A stretch of DNA of 64,000 bases from Methylobacter marinus A45 (lineage in GTDB: Bacteria > Pseudomonadota > Gammaproteobacteria > Methylococcales > Methylomonadaceae): assembly GCF_000383855.1 (NCBI RefSeq), contig NZ_KB912877.1, positions 3,537,917 to 3,601,916 on the forward strand. Reading direction: 5' to 3'. The position numbers and the translations under genes are program-made. Below the pieces are notes generated by a model that worked only from the letters and a program-made list of their open reading frames with translations, was not told the origin of the DNA and ran no database searches. This document shows positions 46,072 through 54,407 of the stretch, piece after piece. Numbering within the stretch: position 1 is the first letter of the stretch; each line of letters starts with the position of its first letter.

Positions 46072-47466
46072 TCATGTCTCAAATAATGCATCAAACCAGA
46101 TCTTCCATTGTCGATACTTATCCTTTAAGGCATCGGTATCGGTTGTTTGCGGTACTTGTACCGATTTTCTCTGATAAGCCGGCGGCAGACCGGCGGCCAG
46201 GATAGCGGCGCCGAGCAGGCTGGCGTCTTTTTGCTGCAAATCGTGGACTTCAAGCGAGGCGCAGGCCGCGATGCCTTGCCGCAGCGCCGGCACTTCGGAC
46301 AAACCGCCCGACAGATACACCCGGTCCAGGCCATAGTAAAGCCGGAAATCCTCCAGTATGCGCGTGACGCGAAAAATGATGCCTTCCAGCAACAGGCAGG
46401 CAATCTGATGTTCATCAAGATGGTCGACCGGCGCCGAGAAGACGATGCCGGACGTTTCGCGAAAATACGGCGCGCCCAGCCCGCTAGGCTCGCAGATACA
46501 GAACAATTGCGTCGATTCGGCCAGGTCTTCCAGCCGGCAGTCCCGGTAAGGATAGGGCGCCAGCGCCGCCGCGATGGAGTTGATCGTGCCTTCGATAGCG
46601 GTATGCGGCTTTGAATCCGTGTCCTGATAGACCAGCGTTTGCAGGTAACCGTCCGGCGGCATCGCGTCTTGTCCGGGCAGATAACGGACCACAAAACCGC
46701 CGGTGCCCAGGTTGACCAGCGCTTCCGCGCCGTCGGGCCGGATGCTGGCGATCAGGGCGGCGGACTGGTCCGCGATGTCGGCCTTCAGCGTGCAGCCGTT
46801 GTTCAGTGCCAGGTCAAGACCGGAAGAAGGCGTGATGGCCGGCAGGATGTTTAACGGAATCCCGAACAGGTCGCATAAAACCGGTGACCAGTCGGCTTGC
46901 CGGACATCCATCAACAAGGTGCGCGCGGCCATGGAAACATCGGTTTGATAGCGGTTGCCGCCGGTCCAGTGATAGATCAGGAAGCTGTCCAGCGTGCCGG
47001 CCAGCAGCATGCCTTGTTCCAGGTCGTCGCGCAACGCCGGGTATTCCTCCAGCAAGACGCGCAGCTTGGGGGCGAAATAATACGGCGTCAGGCGCAGGCC
47101 GGTCAGGTTTTTTATCAGCGGCTCTTGCGATCGCAAGGCCTTGCAGCCGGCTTCACCGCGCGTGTCCTGCCAGGAGATCAGCGACGTGACCGGCAGGCCG
47201 CTGATTTTGTCCCAAAGCAAAAAAGAGGAGCGCTGGCAGGACAAACCCAGGCCGGCGTTGCCGCCGGCATCGGCCAGGCACAGGTCCAGCAGTTCGGTGG
47301 CCGTGGTCAGATAGGCCAGGGCATCGCATTCGCAGATGCCGTTCTCGCCCGTAGTGGTCGGCGCCGGGCGCGAAAACACGGCTGCAAATTCGCCGCTGTC
47401 GGTCAGCAGGCCGGCCTTCAGGGCGGTCGAGCCCAGATCAAGCGCAATAGTCGGTGTCAATGTCAT
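46072..47466 (-). CDS. FGGY-family kinase, glycerol-kinase-like
   Basis: The protein opens with TIALDLGSTALKAGLL, the phosphate-1 loop of FGGY sugar kinases, followed by SWQDTRGEAGC and ADQSAALIASI, and near residue 360 the YLSGGLSE adenosine loop. The closest layout I know is glycerol kinase, and its position directly behind GlpD supports glycerol to glycerol-3-phosphate, but the GDQQAALFG box of classic GlpK is changed, so another polyol is possible. The longest frame starts earlier, at 47520; I prefer an ATG at 47466 that overlaps the glpD stop as ATGA. Confidence 0.78.
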   Translation of the reverse strand: MTLTPTIALDLGSTALKAGLLTDSGEFAAVFSRPAPTTTGENGICECDALAYLTTATELLDLCLADAGGNAGLGLSCQRSSFLLWDKISGLPVTSLISWQDTRGEAGCKALRSQEPLIKNLTGLRLTPYYFAPKLRVLLEEYPALRDDLEQGMLLAGTLDSFLIYHWTGGNRYQTDVSMAARTLLMDVRQADWSPVLCDLFGIPLNILPAITPSSGLDLALNNGCTLKADIADQSAALIASIRPDGAEALVNLGTGGFVVRYLPGQDAMPPDGYLQTLVYQDTDSKPHTAIEGTINSIAAALAPYPYRDCRLEDLAESTQLFCICEPSGLGAPYFRETSGIVFSAPVDHLDEHQIACLLLEGIIFRVTRILEDFRLYYGLDRVYLSGGLSEVPALRQGIAACASLEVHDLQQKDASLLGAAILAAGLPPAYQRKSVQVPQTTDTDALKDKYRQWKIWFDALFET

Positions 47467-49034
47467 AGCCATTTTTGTACGCAACTGTTGAGTTGAAGAT
47501 TCATTGTGGCGCGGTCCCATCCCAGCGCTTCGGCGCCAATGCTAGCCAGGCGCCGCAATTCGGACGGCGCCAGTTTCGCCAGGATCAGCAACGGCAGGCG
47601 GCGGCGCAGCAGGTCTTCCAGATGCACGACCATTTCATGGCGCGCGCAAAAAATCAGGTCGGCCATGATAAACGGCAGCGCCGGCGTGATGCGCTGGGCC
47701 AGATCCGGCTCCTGCTTGCATAATTGTAGTATGTACGCTACCCGCCTGCCATGGCGGCGCAGCAGCCAGTGTGCGCTGATGCTGTCGATGCCGAGTTGGG
47801 TGGCCTGATATAAAACGCTGGCGGACCATTCCGCATAGTCCGTGCCGGGGCTCCACGGAAAGGCTTTGCCGAAAGTCTGGCCGGCGGCGCCGACGCCCAG
47901 TTGTCTGCATACCGTATCGACGATGCGTTCGGCATCCTCGCGCGCGGAAGTCAGTTTTCCGCCGATGGAGGACAGCAGGCCATTGCCGGCGATCTTCAGG
48001 CTCCAGTCACGGCTGACGGCCGAGGGCGATGCTTCATCGCCGGACTTCAGCACGCGCAAGCCGGCGAAGCGGCCGATAATATCGTCTTCCGTCCAGTTCG
48101 GCTTCTTCAGTACGCGATTGGCTTCGGACAACAGATAGCGGATGTCTTGTGCCTCGACCGCCACCTGCTCGATATCGCCGTCATAATCGGTATCGGTTGT
48201 GCCGAGCAGCGTCAGGCCGTACCAGGGCATCATGAAAAACACGCGCCCGTCGGCTTGCGCGGTCAGCAGCAAGGCGTCGTTTTCCAGCGCTTTCGGCAGG
48301 ATCAGGTGCACGCCTTTTGAGAGTCTGTAACGGTTGCCGCCATGCAGACGCGCCGACCATTGGCCGGCCGTGTTGACGATCAGGGCGGCGCTGACCTCAG
48401 CGGTCTCGCCCGTGATCCGGTCCCGGCAAACCGCGCCGCGGAGCCGGCCGTCGTGTTCCAGGAGGCGCTCGACCCGGCAGTAATTCAGGCAAACCGCGCC
48501 GCTGTCCTCCGAGCCGGCTATCAGTTCCAGCACGAGGCGGGCATCGTCGGTTTGGGCGTCGAAATAGGTGAATCCGCCCGTTAAACCGGCGGTATTGAGG
48601 TGCGGAAAACGTTCGGCGAATTCGGCGGCGGAATGGTAGCGGTAAGCCTGGGTTTTGGGAACCGTGCCGGCCAGCAGGTCGTAGAGGAGCAAGCCGATTT
48701 TTAATTGCAGCGAGCCCATGCGGCTGTCTTTATAGACTGGTACCCCGAAACGCAGCGGCCAGACCCGGTGCGGCGCGGCTTGCAGCAGCATTTGCCGTTC
48801 CGCCAGGGTTTTTCTGACCAGTTTCAAATCGAGCGATTCCAGGTAGCGCAAACCGCCATGAATCAGTTTGCTGGAGGCGGAAGAGGTCGCGCCGGCCCAG
48901 TCGCCCTGATCGACAATGGCGACCTTCAGGCCGCGCAAGGCGGCATCGTAGGCTGTCCAGGCGCCGTAAACACCGCCGCCGCATACCAGTACATCGAAAT
49001 TCCGCTCTTTAAGCCGCGCAAAATCCCGGTACAT
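47463..49034 (-). CDS. glpD: Glycerol-3-phosphate dehydrogenase, FAD-dependent
   Basis: The 523-residue protein has the GlpD N-terminal FAD loop VLVCGGGVYGAWTAYDAA, then ATSSASSKLIHGGLRYLE, the typical GlpD motif, and GTTDTDYDGD. It oxidises glycerol-3-phosphate to dihydroxyacetone phosphate and sends electrons to quinone at the inner membrane. Compared with E. coli GlpD (501) it is slightly longer. It precedes the FGGY kinase with a 4-bp overlap, which makes a glycerol-use pair. Confidence 0.88.
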   Translation of the reverse strand: MYRDFARLKERNFDVLVCGGGVYGAWTAYDAALRGLKVAIVDQGDWAGATSSASSKLIHGGLRYLESLDLKLVRKTLAERQMLLQAAPHRVWPLRFGVPVYKDSRMGSLQLKIGLLLYDLLAGTVPKTQAYRYHSAAEFAERFPHLNTAGLTGGFTYFDAQTDDARLVLELIAGSEDSGAVCLNYCRVERLLEHDGRLRGAVCRDRITGETAEVSAALIVNTAGQWSARLHGGNRYRLSKGVHLILPKALENDALLLTAQADGRVFFMMPWYGLTLLGTTDTDYDGDIEQVAVEAQDIRYLLSEANRVLKKPNWTEDDIIGRFAGLRVLKSGDEASPSAVSRDWSLKIAGNGLLSSIGGKLTSAREDAERIVDTVCRQLGVGAAGQTFGKAFPWSPGTDYAEWSASVLYQATQLGIDSISAHWLLRRHGRRVAYILQLCKQEPDLAQRITPALPFIMADLIFCARHEMVVHLEDLLRRRLPLLILAKLAPSELRRLASIGAEALGWDRATMNLQLNSCVQKWL

Positions 49035-49329
49035 AAATCAGGCTCGTGTTTGAATCAGTTTCATTCATGGCGATAGCAGACTCCCGAACTCGATCACAAG
49101 CGGCTATGGCTTGCAGACACAAATTTTCGACCTCATCAGGAAATGAAAATTCATAAGCCCTTAAAATATCTGTCGGGATTTTTAACGCAGTGAGCATAAT
49201 GCCGGAAGATTTGTCCTAAAAGGCATGGACACTTTGCATGGAATAAAAATTACCGCCGATGATTGTCATTGAGCAAATCTGCCGCCTGGTTTCCGATGTC
49301 AATTTTTCTCTGCCAGGCATGAGGCGGCT

Positions 49330-49854
49330 ATGAAAAAACTTATCGCTTCGCTTATGTTGCTCGGCCTGCTCTTGGGTGCCGTCTTGCTTGCGGTTCCGCA
49401 TCCTCGCGAGCTGTTTTCGCTGATAACGGCCGATGAGCCTTCGGCCTTGCCGGTTCCGGTTCAGGACGTGTCGCCCGGCGCCATTGCCGACACCTGGGGC
49501 AGTCCGCGCGGCAGCGACCGCGAGCATAAGGGCATCGACATTTTCGCCGCACGCGGCACGCCGGTGCTGGCGCCGGTCCGGGGGTTGGTCCTGGATATAG
49601 GTCAGAACCGCCTCGGCGGCAATATCGTCAGGCTATTGGGGCCCGGTCTTCAGGTCCATTACTTCGCCCATCTGGATCGCTTCGGGCCTGTTAAAGAGTA
49701 TGAATTCGTGCAGCGCGGCGATGTCATCGGCTATGTCGGCAATACCGGCAATGCCAAAGGTACGCCGCCGCATCTGCATTATGGAATCTATGCCTATCGC
49801 CAGGGCGCGGTCAATCCTTATCCGCTGCTGATGGCGGGGGCGGAAAGCCGGTGA
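49330..49854 (+). CDS. M23-family (LytM) peptidase
   Basis: The 174-residue protein has an N-terminal membrane anchor or signal (residues 4-24) and the LytM zinc-peptidase core with HKGIDIFAA and HLHYGIY near residue 152, where the H-x3-D and HxH sites bind zinc. The region between includes VRGLVLDIGQNRLGGN and GDVIGYVGNTGNAKGTPP. It should cut peptide cross-links of the cell wall in the periplasm. A GAGG ribosome site lies before the ATG. It stands alone between glpD and the Mla operon. Confidence 0.9.
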   Translation: MKKLIASLMLLGLLLGAVLLAVPHPRELFSLITADEPSALPVPVQDVSPGAIADTWGSPRGSDREHKGIDIFAARGTPVLAPVRGLVLDIGQNRLGGNIVRLLGPGLQVHYFAHLDRFGPVKEYEFVQRGDVIGYVGNTGNAKGTPPHLHYGIYAYRQGAVNPYPLLMAGAESR

Positions 49855-50052
49855 GCTTGGGAATGGGATGAATCGAATAATTGATGTCATACAGATAGGG
49901 CTGCTATTCCGATGACGGCATCGGGCGTAAGCAACTTTTAACGGGCACTTTATGGGTTCGGATGAAAATCGGGTATATGCCAATGAAATGATTCATACTT
50001 GAGGTCGGGTAATATTTAGTAACAACTGGGCGTCATGCCGATTCGGGCAGGG

Positions 50053-50058
50053 TATAAT
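50053..50058 (+). promoter_or_regulatory. Possible -10 box for the Mla operon
   Basis: A TATAAT lies 55 bp ahead of the first gene of the Mla-type operon, but there is no clear -35 hexamer at the right distance. It is the best-looking -10 in this gap. Confidence 0.35.
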
Positions 50059-50113
50059 CAAGCCGGCCCAATATATTTAAGGAAAAGTTTTTGTCTGCTA
50101 CGGTGAAATATCT

Positions 50114-51253
50114 ATGAATGATGCCGCAATAAGTCCGGACTCCCCGTCGCTGCTGAAAGTCCATACGCAAGTGGACGGTAATACAGTGGCCAAATTGACA
50201 GGCAACTGGACGCTCCGCAATCTGGCGATGGCGCCGTTATTGCGGCATAAGCTCGAAAAACTGGCCAAGGACGAGGCCATGCAATGGGATATGGAGGGTA
50301 TTGAGGTGCTCGATAGCGGTACGGCCTTGATTCTTTGGCGGGACTGGGGGCAGCGCATGCCGGCGTCACTGCGGATACGGCCGGAGCATGAGCGCTTGTT
50401 CGAACGCTGGCAGGCGCAGGAAATTGCGGAGCCTGCGCCCGAGGATCCCGGCTCGGTCCTGCTGTTTCATTACCTGCAGCGAACGATCGGAAGTTTCTGG
50501 GGGCAATTGCTGGACCTGATCATGCTGTTGGGTCAACTGGCGCTGGATATCGTTTTTCTGTTCCGGCGTCCGCGCGCCGTGCCCTGGTCCGAGATTTCCG
50601 GCACGATTTATGAGGCGGGCGTGCGGGCCCTGGGGATTACCGCCCTGGTCGGTTTTTTGATCGGCATCGTGCTCAGTTATCTGTCGGCGCTGCAATTAAA
50701 AATTTTCGGCGCTGAGATTTATATTATCGATATTCTGGGCCTGAGTGTGATTCGTGAGCTGGGGCCGCTGCTCGCGGCCATTCTGGTCGCCGGCCGTTCC
50801 GGTTCGGCGATGACCGCGCAAATCGGCATCATGCGCGTCACCGAGGAACTGGATGCGCTGTCGGCGATGGGCATTTCCCATTCCTTGCGCTTGATCCTGC
50901 CTAAAGTCACGGCGCTGGCGATTTCGATGCCGCTATTGAGCGTCTGGACCAGCGCCATGGCGCTGATCGGCGGCATGGTGTCGGCGCAGAATACGCTGGA
51001 TATCAGTTACCAGCAGTTTTTCCTCAAGCTGCCTGATGTGGTGCCGCTGCTCAATGTTTTTATTGGCCTGGGCAAGAGCGTCGTGTTCGGTTTGATGATC
51101 GCGCTGATTGCCTGTCATTTCGGCTTTCGTATCGAGCCCAATACCGAAAGTCTCGGCAATGAGACGACTAATTCGGTGGTGGCCGCCATTACCGTGGTGA
51201 TCATGATCGATGCCGTGTTCGCAATCCTGTTCATGAATGTGGGCATGCCATGA
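50114..51253 (+). CDS. mlaE: MlaE-type permease fused to a STAS-like domain
   Basis: At 379 residues this is longer than E. coli MlaE (260). The first 100 residues look like a STAS domain (VLDSGTALILWRDWG), the role that the separate MlaB plays in E. coli. The permease part has ISGTIYEAGVRALGITALVG, RELGPLLAAILVAGRSGSAM, and the conserved EELDALSAMG. It forms the membrane part of a phospholipid transporter. It overlaps mlaF by four bases (ATGA at 51250-51253). Confidence 0.9.
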   Translation: MNDAAISPDSPSLLKVHTQVDGNTVAKLTGNWTLRNLAMAPLLRHKLEKLAKDEAMQWDMEGIEVLDSGTALILWRDWGQRMPASLRIRPEHERLFERWQAQEIAEPAPEDPGSVLLFHYLQRTIGSFWGQLLDLIMLLGQLALDIVFLFRRPRAVPWSEISGTIYEAGVRALGITALVGFLIGIVLSYLSALQLKIFGAEIYIIDILGLSVIRELGPLLAAILVAGRSGSAMTAQIGIMRVTEELDALSAMGISHSLRLILPKVTALAISMPLLSVWTSAMALIGGMVSAQNTLDISYQQFFLKLPDVVPLLNVFIGLGKSVVFGLMIALIACHFGFRIEPNTESLGNETTNSVVAAITVVIMIDAVFAILFMNVGMP

Positions 51254-52125
51254 TTGAGCCACCGGTCAATTCACCCGCATCCATGCCGTCATCGGCAGAG
51301 GCTCCCTGTGGCCCGGAGGGCATACCGCCGGCATCCTTGCAGTCAAACGCGATACGGATGGAAAATATCTGGACCCGCTTCGGCGAGAAGGTGGTTCATG
51401 AAAATATCAACTTGTGTCTGCCGCGCGGCGAGATTCTCGGACTGGTCGGCGCATCGGGTTCCGGCAAGACGGTGTTGCTGCGCGAAATTATCGGCCTGCA
51501 AACGCCCAGCCAGGGCGAGGTATTCGTGATGGGGCGGTCTTTGAAGAACATCCAGGCCAACGACAGTCAACGGTTGCGGACCAATTGCGGCGTGCTGTTT
51601 CAGAAAGGCGCGCTGTTCAGCGTGCTGGACGTGTTCGATAATATTGCCTTCCCGTTGCGCGAACTGGGCATTCGTGACGAGGAATTGATCAAGCACCTGG
51701 TGTTCATGAAGCTGGAAAACGTGGGGTTGTCGCCCCGGGATGCCTGGCTGAAACCGGCCGACCTGTCCGGCGGCATGACCAAACGGGTCGCCCTCGCCCG
51801 TGCGCTGATCGTGGAACCGGATCTGCTGCTGCTGGACGAGCCGACTTCGGGCCTGGACCCCATTTCCAGCGAGGATTTTGTCGAACTGTTATCGAGGCTG
51901 CATCGGGAGCTCAAATTTACGGTCTTCATGGTGACGCATGACCTGGATATATTAAGGGACTTATGCACGCTGGTGGCGGTGCTGGCCGATCACCGGCTGG
52001 TCGCGTTCGGACCGCTGGCCAGGGTCTTGGACAGCCAGCATCCTTTTGTCGAAGAATTTTTTCACAATAAACGCGCTGAGCGGGTATTTCATCACTATCA
52101 AGAGACTACGCATGGGCAGAAATAA
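51250..52125 (+). CDS. mlaF: MlaF-type ABC ATPase
   Basis: This 291-residue ATPase has an N-terminal extension of about 37 residues that is proline and serine rich, and then the full set: Walker A GASGSGKT, Q-loop, signature LSGGMTKRVALARA, and Walker B LLLLDEPTSGLDP. It drives the MlaE permease. The next gene begins inside it at 52112. Confidence 0.92.
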   Translation: MIEPPVNSPASMPSSAEAPCGPEGIPPASLQSNAIRMENIWTRFGEKVVHENINLCLPRGEILGLVGASGSGKTVLLREIIGLQTPSQGEVFVMGRSLKNIQANDSQRLRTNCGVLFQKGALFSVLDVFDNIAFPLRELGIRDEELIKHLVFMKLENVGLSPRDAWLKPADLSGGMTKRVALARALIVEPDLLLLDEPTSGLDPISSEDFVELLSRLHRELKFTVFMVTHDLDILRDLCTLVAVLADHRLVAFGPLARVLDSQHPFVEEFFHNKRAERVFHHYQETTHGQK

Positions 52126-53026
52126 TCACGCTTTGATGACCGGCCTGTTTCTGGTCGCTTTAATCACGGCGACGGCGGCCGTGATTTACTGGATAGGCCA
52201 TTTCGAGCGCGAACGCGATCTGTATGTGATTTCAACGCGCGAATCCGTGTCCGGCCTCAATCCCGAGTCCACGGTATTCTACCGGGGCATTGCCGTGGGC
52301 AAGGTGCTCAAGGTCCGGTTCGATCCGAGAGATACGGGCACGATTCTGGTGCCGATTGAAGTCGATAAAGACATCACGCTGACCAAGGGCGTCTACGCCA
52401 CGCTGCGATTGAAAGGCGTTACCGGCTTGACCCAGATCGAACTGCAGGATGCGGGCAACATTCAGGAGGTTTTGCCGCCAGGCAATAACCCTATGACGCG
52501 TATCCCGTTAGTGCCTTCGCTGACCGACAGGCTGATGATGTCAAGCGAGGATCTGCTAAAGAAAGCCGAGCAGATCATGGGCCGCCTTAATAGCCTGCTC
52601 AGCGAGGAAAACGAGAAAAATATCAGCGATATCCTCCGAAATTTCAATACCCTGACCAACAAGTTTTCCGATTTGCAGACAGGCATCGATAAAGCACTGG
52701 CCGGTATTCCTGCGTTAAGCGCCGATGCCCAAAAGACATTGGCCCATATCAACGCCTTGACCGACGATCTGAAGCAATTGACCCGTAATGTGCAGGCACT
52801 CAGCAATAAAGCGGAAAGCCTTGCCGATAAAGGCGAAACCACCGGCAATCTGCTGCTGGAAACGACGATGCCGAAAATCAACGATTTACTGGTTGAGTTA
52901 CAGTCCGCCACGTCGCAGGTCAAACGCGTGGCCACCATGCTCGAGAACAACCCCCAGAGCTTGTTGTTCGGACCGAATGAACCAGAACCAGGTCCGGGCG
53001 AACCCGGCTATAAGGAGCCGAAATGA
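52112..53026 (+). CDS. mlaD: MlaD-type MCE-domain protein
   Basis: I chose the ATG at 52112 (MGRNNHALMTGLFL), giving about 304 residues with one N-terminal span (10-30) and one MCE domain (DLYVISTRESVSGLNPESTVFYRGI, cited in part: VSGLNPESTVFYRGIAVG). A long helical part follows, to about residue 285, with a proline-rich tail. The MCE domain forms a hexameric ring that shuttles lipid in the periplasm. The gene overlaps both mlaF and the lipoprotein gene. Confidence 0.9.
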   Translation: MGRNNHALMTGLFLVALITATAAVIYWIGHFERERDLYVISTRESVSGLNPESTVFYRGIAVGKVLKVRFDPRDTGTILVPIEVDKDITLTKGVYATLRLKGVTGLTQIELQDAGNIQEVLPPGNNPMTRIPLVPSLTDRLMMSSEDLLKKAEQIMGRLNSLLSEENEKNISDILRNFNTLTNKFSDLQTGIDKALAGIPALSADAQKTLAHINALTDDLKQLTRNVQALSNKAESLADKGETTGNLLLETTMPKINDLLVELQSATSQVKRVATMLENNPQSLLFGPNEPEPGPGEPGYKEPK

Positions 53027-53607
53027 GATATTCGAGTTTGTTAGTGTCAGCCATTATCATGGCGAGTGCCGGCTGCAGCGTTGCGCCCAAACCGTTGCAG
53101 CCTGCGCTGCACGACTTCGGCGCTCCTTATTTACAGTATGAAAACGGAACGTTCGCCAGGCCGGCCGTTACCGTCACCGCGCCCAAGTGGTTACGGGACA
53201 ACCGCATCCGTTACCGGCTGCTCTACGCGGCACCGACACGGGTAAGGTTCTATGCCTTGGACCGCTGGATTGCGCCGCCGCCGGAATTGTTCGAGCAGCA
53301 TCTGATCGCCGGGGCCAAGCCGCTGGAGTATTTACTGAATATCCGCCTGATGGATTTTGAGCAGCAGTTCGAAGCGTCGGATCGGGCCCGCGTGGTCATG
53401 CGTTTTTATCTGGAAGCCTATGCGCCCGACAGTAAACGCCAGCTCGGCGCTCACGAATTTCACCTGCAACAAGCGACGCAAACGCCCGATGCCGCGGGCG
53501 CGGTGACGGCCTTCGCCGGATTGGTGCAGCAGGCCGAAAGCAGAATTCAGGATTGGCTGGCGGGTCTGCCCGAAAGCGGCCAGCCTGATATTGCATCTGA
53601 ACCGTAG
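53023..53607 (+). CDS. PqiC/LetC-like ABC auxiliary lipoprotein
   Basis: The 194-residue lipoprotein has a lipobox SAGC (Cys18) and a C-terminal ABC-type transport auxiliary domain with RYRLLYAAPTRVRFYALDRWI and LLNIRLMDFEQQF. Like PqiC it likely sits on the inner face of the outer membrane and helps the MCE line reach it. It overlaps mlaD by four bases and is the fourth gene of the operon. mlaC is not visible, so this lipoprotein may stand in for that shuttle. Confidence 0.82.
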   Translation: MRYSSLLVSAIIMASAGCSVAPKPLQPALHDFGAPYLQYENGTFARPAVTVTAPKWLRDNRIRYRLLYAAPTRVRFYALDRWIAPPPELFEQHLIAGAKPLEYLLNIRLMDFEQQFEASDRARVVMRFYLEAYAPDSKRQLGAHEFHLQQATQTPDAAGAVTAFAGLVQQAESRIQDWLAGLPESGQPDIASEP

Positions 53608-53631
53608 GGCGGGGAATTGTTATCGACGGAC

Positions 53632-53664
53632 AAAAAAAACCTCCCGGAGCCGGTGGCAACGGGA
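53632..53664 (-). terminator. Strong terminator for a minus-strand transcript
   Basis: Read on the minus strand, CCTCCCG and CGGGAGG pair across a GC-rich loop and are followed by eight T (53639-53632). On the plus strand there is no T run, so it serves a leftward transcript, not the Mla operon. Confidence 0.8.
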
Positions 53665-53784
53665 GGTATAAGAGATACAGAATTTGATAAGTTCTGAATT
53701 TTCACAGTCCGAGGAGGTATATGAAACGGGTGGAGATAAGCTTTTTTAGCTTGAATCTCATGGCGGCAATTATTGCCGTTAGAT
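53632..53784 (-). ncRNA. Candidate small RNA (about 150 nt)
   Basis: A promoter at 53820-53792 and a terminator ending at 53632 define a leftward transcript of about 153 nt that contains no leftward reading frame of note. The RNA would fold small hairpins (GGCAATAATTGCC, AAGCTAAAAAAGCTT, CAGAACTTATCAAATTCTG) and then the terminator. Between them lies an exposed CCTCC run, complementary to ribosome-binding sites. On the opposite strand the same bases form an AGGAGG-ATG start of a 25-codon frame (53721-53798), so the two readings compete. I know of no named family with this pattern. Confidence 0.6.
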
Positions 53785-53791
53785 GCCGCGT

Positions 53792-53820
53792 ATTATAATG
53801 CGACAATATATGGTTTACAA
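53792..53820 (-). promoter_or_regulatory. Promoter of the candidate small RNA
   Basis: TTGTAA at 53820-53815 and TATAAT at 53797-53792 are spaced by exactly 17 bp on the minus strand. The -10 is perfect, the -35 has four of six consensus bases. Transcription would start near 53784. Confidence 0.6.
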
Positions 53821-53950
53821 TGTGGATAATTATTAATAGATTGTTTCAATTTTATTGATAATAATCAATCCGGAACAGTTTGGCGTGGCGCTTATGAACG
53901 AAAGTTTCTAACTCTACAAGTCGATTTTCGTTAACCGAGGAGATTTATCC

Positions 53951-54100
53951 ACAAGAACTTACGCAAGCCTGTGGGGGCGACTTCAGTCGCCCATTCAGAT
54001 AAAAGGCGACTGCCAACAGTAGGCGCTTTAGGCGAAGTCGCCCCCACAGGTTTTAAACCCGCTTGTTTCGGCAGATGAACAGGCAAACTGCGTAAGTCCT
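53951..54100. repeat. Nested REP-like palindrome
   Basis: An outer inverted repeat (GAACTTACGCA near 53956 and its near-complement TGCGTAAGTCC near 54090) encloses an inner one: CCTGTGGGGGCGACTTC near 53968 against GAAGTCGCCCCCACAGG near 54034. Between are short GGCGAC strings. The inner motif is of the REP kind that is spread by REP-associated transposases. Confidence 0.75.
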
Positions 54101-54407
54101 ATCCACGAAGTATATGGATTTTGTCGAGCCCATACAGCTTAGCCTTGGTGAAGCTGAAAAAACTTTGATAAACAGTGCGGGCCCGGCAAGAGAAAAATGA
54201 CCTGACTACGGACTTTGCAAGGAGCAAAAAATCAGCCCCGCTGTCATATTTCCCAGTGCCTTTGTCGATGGATATTTGGTCCATCTGAACTTGACCGGAA
54301 CAGTCAGGCTTTTTATAGTGAATCGATACTATGTTTCATAAGCGCACGTTTATGCGGTAGGTGGCATGGACCGTTGCGAGTCACGATGACCAAAATAAGG
54401 AGTGATG
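54101..54407. other. Leader region of hpnR, no gene seen
   Basis: This 307-bp stretch has no supported gene. A short minus-strand frame at 54099-54284 has no ribosome site or relatives. It must hold the promoter of hpnR; no clear -35/-10 pair stands out. AAGGAG at 54397-54402 is the ribosome site. Confidence 0.45.

Noticed and set aside
49009-49197. 62-codon minus-strand frame upstream of glpD
   Set aside because: It overlaps the glpD start by 26 bp, lacks a clear ribosome site and has no recognised relatives; possible but unsupported.
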